64,000 nucleotides of DNA. Origin: Heloderma charlesbogerti. Taxonomy: Eukaryota; Chordata; Lepidosauria; Squamata; Helodermatidae. How positions within the stretch are numbered: the first letter of the stretch is position 1; the number at the start of each line of letters is the position of its first letter. Under the pieces are notes generated by a model. It was given only the letters and a program-made list of their open reading frames with translations. It searched no databases and was not told the DNA's origin. The DNA lies in NCBI GenBank assembly GCA_026122225.1, contig JANEZZ010001570.1:3534001-3598000 (forward strand), given 5' to 3'. The position numbers and the translations under genes were made by a program. Of this stretch, positions 34,675 through 44,546 are shown piece by piece.

Positions 34675-35337
34675 ACTGTATGGATATCAGGACACAAAGG
34701 GCTATCAACAGATGGTGGTTCCTACCATCAAGACTGATACGATTTATTTCTAAGTTTGGAGTCTTCCAATAGCCAGTATGTTAGTATATATCTAGTGTAA
34801 GCAAAAAGATGGCTATAGCAATGGTTCCGTTATATCACCTTCATTTTGTAAAACAATATTTTATTACCAAGACTTATGTATTTTGACAACCTGGCTTTCT
34901 GTATGCTCTACTCTTCTAAATTGGTGGTTTTCAGACTTTCTGCCTTTTAGGAAAGACAGTTTCCACATTTACTTCTCTGTAATGGTACTCCTTTGCCTCA
35001 CAGAAAATTCTAGGGTATGTTCTACAGCTCATCCTCAAGGTAAAGACAGTATTACCACAGAGGTCATAGTTGCTTCTTCATAAGCTCTTCTGAGGTCAAC
35101 ACCGCAGAGGAAGTTCTGAATTAGATATGGCGAGAGAAAGTCCCAACCCCCCCCCCCCACTGCTCTACAAGTGTGTTATCTCTGTCTTCACCATTGGTTG
35201 ATGTAAAGCAAGCTCTTGGGTCTCAATATTACCCTGTATGAACTGAAAGTGTGTCCTAGAGCATATTAGTTCTTTGCAGGAGAAGACTGGAATGCTTGTC
35301 TGCTATTAATAAACTCTTCCATGAGGGGCCTCTAGTA
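34675..35337. other. Unique sequence with a C run
   Basis: A C homopolymer lies at about 35148-35158. No gene was recognised. Confidence 0.4.
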
Positions 35338-35400
35338 CAGCCTTCCTCAACCTGGTGTCCTCCAGATGGGTTAGACTACAGCTCCCATAAAGTATGGGAA
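35338..35400. mobile_element. Half copy of the palindromic MITE
   Basis: 'agccttcctcaacctggtgt' and 'cctccagatgggtt' match the left arm of the family. The right arm is absent. Confidence 0.65.
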
Positions 35401-35616
35401 GTGAAGTCTGCCTACAAAATCAGGTTAGCAAAAGAAGTCAATGACAATTGCACTTGGCAAGTTGTTCAGATTTCTTACTGATTGGGAAGAGATGAACTGG
35501 ACATTGTAACGTAAGGAACTATTGTGGAGTTCATTTGAAAGGGAGGAGATGGGCAATTTGTTTGTAATTTGTTCTCCTTTACAGAAAGGTGCCTTTAGCT
35601 TTATATATAGAAAAAT

Positions 35617-35642
35617 TCTCTCTCTCTCTCTCTCTCTCTCCC
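35617..35642. repeat. (TC)n microsatellite
   Basis: A run of TC dinucleotides. Confidence 0.93.
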
Positions 35643-37290
35643 ATTGATGTGCTAAGCAGTAGAAGAGCACACGGTTAATATATTTATGAATTTATTAATA
35701 TATTCAACTATTAGGTGGCATAAAATGAAATAAATAAATAAATAGTTTTGTTCATATAGAAATATTTATAAATCTCATCCCCACCCCTAAACATGATTTA
35801 CAGTTTTCTTCCAGGTCAGTTTCAGGAGACAGTGGAAGGGCTAATGCTAGTCACAGACAGCAAAGTTGAATTTCTGCCTTCGGCCATACCACATTGTGGC
35901 TCCTTCTATCTTTTGAGGAAGGTACAAAATTGGCAGTGTGAACAAAACTGCATCGCTGTTACAATGGTTAGAATATCCCATTATGACCTCTGCTATTCAC
36001 AAGGAAAGGTTATCCCTGGTTCACTGCTATTGTTTGATCCAATTAGTTTTTATTGACTGAGAAGGCTTTAATAGGTTTCATTTATGTACCTTGGGTTTAT
36101 TGCAGTTTAGCCCTCTAAAATCCCCAGGAGGCTTCCAGAATAACAAAGATGTTATTAATGAGATGTTAAAGGAGTGTAAACTTTAGAACAGTATTAGCAA
36201 ATAGGTAAGTTGATGTTCACAGCTTATTGTATCTCAGTTTTCAGTAGTGATAATAACAAATTTGGTTCTGCCCAGTGAACAAAGGCATAATGGCAATGGA
36301 GTTTCCTTATATTGTTCTTTGTGTTGTGTGATTTGTTTTGGTGAACTGCTTTTATGAGAAGAGAGAAGTAGACCCTAATATGTCCTAAACCTACTAGATG
36401 CATATATGCTCTTCACTGAGATAATTTACTTAAGCAAGGATGGTACTTCTTTATTCCTAGAGGGCAGGAGAGGTAGCACTCTCCTCCACAGACATTGGTT
36501 TGGGGGCCAGAAGTGTGTCCTTTATGTAAAACAAACTCCCACATGGATGGTTGCACTCAACAAAGTCGGTGCTATTTAGCTTTAGCTTTCAAAAACTATT
36601 AGATAAATTAATGGAGGATACATCTGTTGAGAGCTAATGTCATGCTCACCCTTTAAAAGTAATCAACCCCTGTAGTCTGCATGAGGATACCAGGTCAGAT
36701 GGGTGCCAATGGGGCGGTGTGGAGAGGAGAGGTATTGCTTATTTAGAGAATGGAGCTGCATGTCTGGGGTAAAACAATTGTTGAAGGGTTTAATTTCAAA
36801 GCCAGAGCTTTCCAGAGTGCTCAGTGAACCAAGAGGAAAGAGAGAGCACTTGAGCACATGCAGAATTTTGCCTTTCATCGTAGAACAACCTGCCCACACA
36901 ACTAATAGGTTAGGATGACTGGCTTGATGAAGCATTGACCTGGGTAGGTGTGAACTCTCCATGAGATGGTAGGAAGGATAAGCAGGGGGTCACCTCAAAC
37001 TTGCCTCTCTTCCATTTTCCAGCTTCTGTTCTAGCAGCTGAGACTTTTGAGATGTGGGAAGGAAGGATCAATGATGTTGCCAGACCCATCTCTTCCTACC
37101 TCAGTCCGAGAAACCACCCCACATCAACCAAGTGCCCTGTCCTTTTATCCTGTTGGATCTTCAGAAGCCTGCATGAAGAGAAGGAGCAAATGTGCACAAG
37201 AGAGATTGAGGGGCTGCCAGTTCAGCCCTGTCACCAGCAGAGGAAGATAATAGTTTCTCAGGCGCGTGTCCTATTTTTTCATTAATTGAT
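35643..37290. other. Unique sequence, no gene recognised
   Basis: A short AAAT repeat lies at about 35730-35745. No recognisable exon or transposon. Confidence 0.4.
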
Positions 37291-37371
37291 GGAGAGAGCA
37301 ATCCTATGGCCGCTAGACAGCAGCTAGATGGTTCGGGGGCGGCTGCCTGTCTCGGTAGGATTGCGCCCTAA
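37291..37371. mobile_element. Very short MITE (about 80 bp)
   Basis: The left end 'gagagcaatcctatggcc' pairs with the inverted right end 'gggcgcaatcctaccg'. The ends resemble those at 1297-1428 and 10037-10487, so it may be a deleted member of that group. Confidence 0.55.
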
Positions 37372-37602
37372 TTTCATTTGAAACTATTTTTAAGCTGCCT
37401 TTGACGGTAAAAGCATCCCATGGTGCTGGAGAAGATAAAAACCATGCAAAGTGGATACAATAAAAATCAATAAGAACATAGCCAATCAAAATCTATAAAA
37501 ATAGAGATTATCAATAAAAGTCAAGAGCCACTCTTGGGAGGCTGAGCAAGGGGATTAACCCTTCTCCCTCTTAGAATCATAGAATCAGTGTTTACATGTA
37601 AT

Positions 37603-37636
37603 GGCAATTCCTGGGTTGTTTAACCCAGGAATTGCC
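37603..37636. repeat. Perfect 15-bp hairpin
   Basis: GGCAATTCCTGGGTT pairs exactly with its inverse across a 4-base loop (37618-37621). No adjacent gene explains it. It may be a fragment of a palindromic element. Confidence 0.8.
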
Positions 37637-37689
37637 AATATATAGCGGGAGCGAGTGCTGAGACCTGCATGCTTGTCGCTTGTGCTTTC

Positions 37690-37868
37690 AATTAACATAT
37701 TTTAAAATGATACTCATATTGTGTTATTTTGTTATGTTAATTGTTACATTTCTTGTTTGGATATTTTGTTTTTCTATTTGGTTTGGTTTTATCAGTGTAA
37801 ACCACCCCGAGGGCATTTACCATTTGGGTGACGTACAAATCTAGGAAACAAGCACATAAATAAATACA
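37690..37868 (+). mobile_element. L2-type LINE 3' tail
   Basis: 'gtgtaaaccaccccgaggg' and the terminal 'ataaataaataca' match the L2-group terminal hairpin and tandem tail. No coding remnant. Confidence 0.65.
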
Positions 37869-38214
37869 TTCCTCATTTGTAACTGAAAAATCTTCAAATA
37901 AGTAAATGGATGTACGTCAATTGAACATCACATTTTTTATGGTTTGCGGCTGGGAAATCAAACTGTGGTCACCACCAGTGGGAAATTCTCAGCTCTAATT
38001 GCATCTGACACAGGAAACGCAAGACTGTAGCCCTATTCGGGTGTTTAAGCTCGTGTGCTTTGCATGGTGTAAAGAGGGAGAGCTGAACTGGCTTTTTGGC
38101 CTTGCCCCCTTTGATGTGTCCTGGTCACCACCTCCACATGTTGCAAGGGCAGCTTGTTCAGCGGGGAGCTTCATGTAGGATCCCTGCATGATTTAGAAGC
38201 CTGGAAAATAGGGT
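37869..38214. other. Unique sequence, no feature seen
   Basis: No recognisable content. Confidence 0.35.
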
Positions 38215-38312
38215 TCTGTCTGAAAATTTAGAGAACCGTTGCCGGTCAGTGGAGACAACACTGAGCTAGACGGACCAATGCTCTTACTTCATATAAGACA
38301 GCTTCCAAATGT
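38215..38312 (+). mobile_element. tRNA-SINE 3' part
   Basis: 'gacaacactgagctagacgg' and 'tataagacagcttcc' match the 3' region of the SINE found inverted at 32337-32635. The head is missing. Confidence 0.65.
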
Positions 38313-38745
38313 CCTATACGTTCAAAATAAGGCGTTTTATTTACTTGTTTTCAATGATCAAGTATGTATTTCGAGACCTTTAAGATCAAAGAAGCTAAAC
38401 GCTAGACGCTTTATCTAAATTATTATGCAAGAAACATATGTGGATAATTGGTTTTTTTATAACCTTCACTTATATGGACGGCATTCAAATTAATACGTGT
38501 CTATGTCTTCTGATAAAACAACACACTTATGACTATTCATTTAACTATGGGCTTGGACTGTCATTTTCCCCATTCTGTTTGCCTGTATCAAGTGACTAAG
38601 TGTTTGCTAGGGCCAAGTGTAAGTCACCGGGGAAGGGAGAAGGAATCTCAAACCAGGGCTTCCCAAGGAGCCCGGCTCCAAAGCCTTACTTCCTGTGCCA
38701 TCAGTGCTCTGTGTCAACCACAAGCCTAGCAGCCTGAGCTCTATG
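38313..38745. other. Unique sequence, no feature seen
   Basis: No recognisable gene or repeat. Confidence 0.35.
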
Positions 38746-39086
38746 GGCAGAATCCAATGGGGTGCCTACAGCCACCCAATTCCCATCCGCAAACGGGACC
38801 CACCACTTGCAGAATGAAGATTTAGCGCTTCCGGGGCAACAAGAAACAAGCGAAAATGCTTGTTTCTGGAATGGGTCAGGTTGCCAGAATTCATATAAAG
38901 GGCTCTGCCAACCTATCTCAATCGAGAAATGAGCGTTTCCGCTTGTTTCAGGGCTTCCTCTGGGAAGCACTAAAACTCTCTTGCGCAAGCTGTGGGTCCT
39001 GCTTGCACAGCAGAATTGGCGGGACCCACCGCTTGCACAACAGAATCACTGGAGGCATAAGCGCCCCGTTGGATACTGCACAAAGC
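38746..39086. mobile_element. Non-autonomous DNA transposon with TIRs
   Basis: The left end 'gcagaatccaatggggtgcc' pairs with the inverted right end 'gcagtatccaacggggcgct'. The interior includes internally repeated 'gggacccaccacttgc' and 'gggacccaccgcttgc'. The length is about 340 bp and there is no transposase. Confidence 0.6.
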
Positions 39087-39621
39087 TTCAGTGGTGCCAC
39101 CTGGGTTGCAATACCAACCTGCCTCCTAGCAGTGAACTCCATCAGCTGACTTAGAAGGCCAATCCCTCTTTAACAGGCCCTATAAAGCCCTAGGCTCAGA
39201 ACTCACTGCTCAGAATTTGCTTCATCTTTTCTCAGCAAAGAAGATCCCTCCCAGCTAAACTCACATTCCTGCCGCCTATACTACTGCCTTGACCCCATGC
39301 GTACTTGTCTTTGGATTATACTTCTTGCCTCTGGTCCTTGGAACATTGGTTGCTATCTCTGGAATTTGACCTTTGGCTCATCTTGGACCCTTTTACCCTT
39401 TGGAACTATGGTTTCTGACTTGACTTGATTGTGTTACTCGCTGATTGATTGACAGCCAATATTCTCCCCCATCCTGTGGGTCTCATACCTGATCACTTGG
39501 GGTTTCACCAAAGTGTAACGAAGTTATAATTTAGACCCTTAGGTAGACTCACCATAAAATAATGAAGAGTTTCCATTAAATGTATTTGGAATATTGTGGA
39601 TTTGTGATTACAAAGATACTT
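39087..39621. other. Unassigned sequence
   Basis: The composition (short Leu/Thr-rich pyrimidine stretches, 'cctataaagcc') recalls LTR ends, but no inverted TG...CA boundaries, primer site or second copy was found. Left unassigned. Confidence 0.3.
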
Positions 39622-40062
39622 AGAATCATAGAATCATAGAATAGTAGGGTTGGAAGGGGCCTATAAGACCATCAAGTCCAACTCAGTGCAGGAACCCAAC
39701 TCAAAGCATCCCTGACAGATGGCTGTCCAGCTTCATCTTGAATGCCTCCAGTGTGGAAGAGCCCACCACCTCCCCAGGTAATTGGTTCCATTGTCATATT
39801 GCTCTAACAGTCAGGAGGTTTTTCCTGATGTTCAGCCAGAATCTAGCTTCCTGTAACTTGAGCCCATTATTCTGTGTCCTGCATTCTGGGATGATCGAGA
39901 AGAGATCCTGGCCTTCCTCTCTGTGACAACCTTTCAAGTACTTGAAGTGCGATATCTTATTTCCCCTCAGTCTTCTCTTCCCAAGGCTAAACATGCACAG
40001 TTCTTTCAGTCTGCCCTCAAAGGGCTTTGTTTCCAGTCCCCTGATCATCTTCGATGCCCTCT

Positions 40063-42571
40063 TCAAACCTTTTCCAGTTTGTCTGCATCCTTCTTAAAGT
40101 GTGGTGCCCAGAATTGGACACAGTACTCCCGATGAGGCCTAACCAGTGCTAAATAGAGGGGAACTAGTACTTCACATGATTTGGAAGCTATACTTCTATT
40201 AATGCAGCCCAAAATAGCATTGGCCTTTTTTGCAGCCACATCACATTGTTGGCTCATATTCAGCTTGCAATCTACAACAATTCCAAGATCCTTCTCGCTT
40301 GTAGTATTCTTGAGCCATGTATCCCCCTTCTTGTAACTATGCATTTGGGTTTTTTTCCTAGGTGCAGAACTTGGCATTTAACCCTATTAAATTTCATTCT
40401 GTTGTTTTCATCCCCACGCTCCAGCCTATCCAGATCACTTTGAATTTTGTTTCTGTCTTCCAAGGTATTAGCTATCCCTCCCAATTTTGTGTCACCTGCA
40501 GATTTGATAAGGATTCCCATCACTTCCTCATCCCAAGTCATTCATAAAAATGTTGAAGAGCATTGGGCCCAGGACTGAGCCCTGCGGTACCCCACTCGTT
40601 ACCTCTCCCCAGTTTGAGAAGATCCCATTGATAAACACTCTTTGAGTCCGATTCTGTAGCCAACTGTGTATTCACCTGATAGTTGTTTCATCTAGCCCAC
40701 TTGTAGCTAATTTGCTAATCAAGTTATCATGGGGCATTTTGTTGAAACCTTTCCTGAAGTCATATTATGTCCACAGCATTCCCACAGTCCACAAGGGAGA
40801 TTATCTCATCAAAAAATGAGATCAGATTACTCTGGCAGGATTTGTTCTTGATAACTCCATGTTGGCTTCGAGTAAGCGCATTGTTTTCAAGGTGCTTACA
40901 GATCGATTGCTTTAGAATCTGCTCCAGAATTTTCCCAGGGATTGATGTCAGACTGACTGGTCTGTAGTTCCCAGCTTCCTCCTTTTTACCCTTTTTGAAG
41001 ATAGAGACAACATTAGCCCTCCTCCAGTCATCTGGCACTTCACCTGTCCTCCATGATTTCTCAAAGATAATAGACAGTGGTTCTGAGTCTTCTTCTGCCA
41101 GTTCCTTTATTACTCTAGCATACAGTTCATCTGGCCCTGGAGATTTGAACTCATTCCTAGTAATTAGGTGTTCCTTGACCATATGCCTATCAAGCAGCAA
41201 TCCTGCCCCTTCAGCCTGTCCTTCGCCTTTGCCAGGGGAGTCATAAACCCTCTTTCGGGAAAAGACTGAGCCAAAGTAGGAATTGAGCACTTCTGCCTTT
41301 TCTTTGTCATCTGTTATCATTTTGCCATCCTCGTTGAATAGTTGAACCACCATTTCTTTCCTCTCTCTTTTACTATGCACGTATCTGAAGGACGCCTTTT
41401 TGTTGCTTTTACATCCCTCGCTAACCTCAGCTCGTTCTCAGCTTTAGCCTTCCTGATGCCATCCCTGCAATTTTGTGCTATCTGCCTGTACTCTTCCTTT
41501 GTTACTTGGCCTTCTTTCCACTTCCTATATGTGTCCTTTTTTGTTTTCAGGTCATCCCTAAGCTTTTTGTGAAGCCACATTGGCTTCTTCTGTTGTCTTC
41601 CACCTTTTCTTCTTGTTGGAATTGTTTGTAATTGTGCCTTGAGAATTTCCTTTTTTAAAAACTCCACCCATCTTGGTCTCCTTTCCTCATTAGAGTCGCT
41701 TGCTATGGGACCTTACTTATCATTGTTCTGGGTTTATTAAAATTGGCTTTCCTAAAATCCAGGATATGCACTTGGCTACACTCAGCTTTTGCTTCCTTTA
41801 GAACCAAGAACTCAAGTATAACATGGTCACTTTCTCCCAGAGTTCCCATAACTGCTACTTTATCCACTAAGTAATCTCTGTTGGTTAGGATCAAGTCAAG
41901 GATAGCCAACCCTCTAGTTCCTCCCTCCACTTTCTGTAGGAAGAGGAAGGAACACAAGTTCCAATATCTGCCACACAAGTCAGGAATTTCCTGCAGTGGC
42001 CATGTTTTGCAGAATTTGTCTCCCAACAAGGATCAGGGAAGAAGTCCCCCATTACTACTACATCATCCTTCCTTGAAACATTGGCAATTTGCTTTCCAAA
42101 AGTTTCATCCTTGTCTTCTTGATTGGGTGGCTGGTAGTAGACTCTGACCACCAGGTTCCTTTTATTGTTTGCTCCATTTATTTTAACCCAGATGCTCTCG
42201 ATGGGGCTACCAAGCTCATCCTCCTGTATTTCTGTGCAGAAATATGTATTTTTCACATACAGTGCAACTCCACCTCCCTTTCTGTTCTTTTTGAACAAGT
42301 TATATCCCTCAATTGCTGTATTCCAGTCATGGGAGTCATCCCACTGAGTTTCAGTTATACCTATCAGGTTGTATTTTCCCTCCTGTATTAAGAATTCAAG
42401 TTTGTTCTGTTTGTTTCCCATACTCTGGACATTAGTATATAGACAATGAAGACCATGTGCTTTATAGTCTGGCTTTCTTCCTACATGTTTCTGAAGACTA
42501 TTATTGGGCGCTATCAGAGCTGTTCTCTCTGTTGCAGAGCATGCGCCTACGTCCATTGTTATCCCCAACAT
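40063..42571 (-). pseudogene. CR1 ORF2: endonuclease and reverse transcriptase, decayed
   Basis: The endonuclease N-terminus reads LYTNVQSMGNKQNKLEFLIQ and GITETQWDDSHDW (42571-41891), and its C-terminus GESDHVILEF (42029-41703). The RT reads NVVSIFKKGKKEEAGNYRPV and SLTSIPGKILEQIL (41380-40760). The catalytic motif region is AGDTKLGGIANTLED (40541-40272) where CR1 normally has a DD pair, so one catalytic Asp is lost. The C-terminus reads GIVVDCKLNMSQQCD (40377-40063). Several frameshifts and stops separate these blocks. Confidence 0.9.
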
Positions 42572-42599
42572 TACATCTCCCTTCCCTGTAGGATTCTGT

Positions 42600-43540
42600 T
42601 TAAAGCCCTCCTGATGAAGTTCTTCATGCTGTGGCCAAACACATTCTTCCCAGCCCTTGTGAGGGGCAACTCATTCCTTACCAGCAGTCCATCTTCCAGG
42701 AGCAGCCCATGGTCCCAGAATCCAAATCTCTTGTGTCAGCACCACCTTCATAGCCAGTCATTCACCCAGACTACTTTTCTTTCTCTTTCTATTCCTCTTC
42801 TAACTACTAGAAGGATGAGAAAACTACCTGGGCACCAAAGTTCTTGAGTTTCCTTTTCAAAGCTTCAAAGTCTGACGTGATCTCTTCGTAGCTCCGCTTG
42901 GCGGTATCATTTGTTCCCACATGGATGAGAAGAAAGGGATACCTGTCAGTGGGCTTTATGAGTGCAGGCAACCTTTCAGTCGCGTCTCTAATCTGTCCTC
43001 CCGGGAGACAACATACCTGGCGAGTCCATGGGTCTTCGCGACATACTTGGGTCTCAATCCCACGCAGCAAGGAGTCTCCCACGCAGCAAGGAGTCTCCCA
43101 CTACTACCACTCTTCTCTTCTTCTTCTTGTAGGCCTGGGTTTCATCGCCTCTGTTTGACTGACCTTCAGCCTCTTGCTCGCTCTCATGCAAGGTCCCCTG
43201 TAATTCTTCCTCTGCGGGCTGTGCTCCACTTTCATTCTCAAGTACCTGAAAATGGTTCCATAGTTCCACTGCTTCCACTGGTGCAAAGTGGCTTCTAGTT
43301 CTTCTGCTCCTAACTGTCACCTTTTCCAAGGAGTATCCTCTACTTCATTTTTCCTCGCCTCAGCGTTTTTCCTCTTCTGCCTCTGTTTGCTGTTGTTCTT
43401 CTAGCTCCTCTACTTCGCTTTGCTGCTGTAGTTCCACCATTCTGTCTAAGAACTCTTCATCTTTCCTTGAAGGTGAATACTCACAGCTACAGTCCTCTTA
43501 CTTTTTCTTCCAACAGTGTAATGTTGGACGTGTAGGCCAT
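42600..43540 (-). pseudogene. CR1 ORF1 with esterase-like domain, decayed
   Basis: The minus-strand start codon is at 43540 (MAYTSNITLLEEKVRG, then a stop), followed by a Glu/Gln-rich coiled-coil-like stretch. Next come VVVVGDSLLRG and HVGTNDTAKRSYEE, the two signature blocks of the SGNH-type esterase domain in CR1 ORF1. The C-terminal part near 42640-42800 contains a remnant of the WVNDWLCRWC type. A 19-bp tandem duplication at about 43066-43103 repeats the GDSLLRG coding segment and shifts the frame. The normal protein binds element RNA. Confidence 0.85.
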
Positions 43541-43586
43541 GTTGATCTCAGGCAAGAAAACAAACATTGCATACACCTTGTAGGTC

Positions 43587-43594
43587 ACCTAGAG
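43587..43594. repeat. Left 8-bp target-site duplication of the hAT element
   Basis: ACCTAGAG here against ACATAGAG at 51742-51749 on the other side, 7 of 8 bases identical. Confidence 0.85.
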
Positions 43595-43674
43595 CTGTGA
43601 TGGCGAACCTATGACACGCATGTCAGCACTGACACGCGTAGCCATTTTCGATGACACGCGGCCGCATGCGGTCG

Positions 43675-43756
43675 CATGCCGAGAAGTATGGGGCCGCATG
43701 CCGAGAAGTATGGGGCCGCATGCAGAGAAGAATGGGGCTGCATGCCGAGAAGGACG
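43675..43756. repeat. 22-bp minisatellite in the hAT left arm
   Basis: A unit beginning 'catgccgagaag' recurs at exact 22-bp spacing at 43675, 43697, 43719 and 43741, rich in CpG. It is followed by two hairpins, 43756-43805 ('gtttcatcctc' with its inverse) and 43832-43877 ('tgtgccggag' with its inverse). Confidence 0.88.
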
Positions 43757-44322
43757 TTTCATCCTCAGCTACTGCACGGCCAGGTGCAATAGCCGAGGAT
43801 GAAACATTTGCTGTAGTGTAGTGTAGACACTTTGTGCCGGAGGTCTGTAGGCCAAAACAACAGAACTCCGGCACAGAGCGTCTAGTTCTGGGACTTCCGG
43901 TTAGGCCGTTAGGGGATCTTTGACCTCACTTCCGGCCGGCGGAGCAGGAAGCAGCGGAATGCCGTGGGGGACGCATCTCTGGGGGCCCTGTGATCGCCAT
44001 TAACAGCAACCACATAACCACAGCAACCATCATCCAATCTACTGTTCTGGGGTGTCGTGGATTTCTAATTGACCATCATTACTGAGATAAGTGAGGGGGA
44101 GGCTGGAAGAGGCGAGGGCCTGTGCTATGGGTGCCGTTTCCTGCCATTAGAAATAGCGGCAGCCATCTTAATTTATATAAGGAACGCCATTTTGCAGCAT
44201 AATGCAGACTCCATTTCACCACTATTACTGTTGTGCATCCTTATTAACCCTTATTTCTGCTTATTAACCCTGCCCTTTCCTAAAAGACAGTTACATGTGC
44301 CATCTTGTGGTCAGTTAGGCTA
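43757..44322. other. hAT 5' non-coding region
   Basis: CpG-rich DNA likely to hold the transposon promoter, ending at the L2-clade insertion. No open frame of note. Confidence 0.5.
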
Positions 44323-44546
44323 GTTTATTTTATTTATTTATTTATTTATTTCATTTCTATACCGCCCAATAGCCAAAGCTCTCTGGGCGGTTCACAAAAA
44401 CTAAAACCAAACAACACACAATAAAACAATTTAAAATATATAGAACATTAAAACCACAATATAACAATACAACCACAATAAAACCTAGCAGCAGTACAGG
44501 AGTTTAAAATACAGATTTAAAACAGCAAAGATAAAAATTTAGAAAG

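Larger units (their letters stand above)
39622..43586 (-). mobile_element. CR1 LINE, body (3' portion of an interrupted element)
   Basis: Minus-strand CR1 whose 3' end shows the diagnostic ATTCTATG-type repeats (plus strand 'agaatcatagaatcatag' at 39622-39640). It contains ORF2 and ORF1 remnants and a 5' UTR cut at 43586/43594 by the hAT transposon. The 5' UTR resumes at 51750 and continues to about 52394. Without the inserted DNA the CR1 is about 4.6 kb, which fits a full-length CR1. Confidence 0.92.

Noticed and set aside
39087..39621. Possible degenerate LTR
   Set aside because: Composition only; no TG...CA ends, primer-binding site or partner copy. A similar suspicion at 62820-63060 was dropped for the same reason.
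43675..43756. Possible CRISPR-like regular repeat
   Set aside because: Repeats are contiguous without spacers and lie in a eukaryotic transposon.
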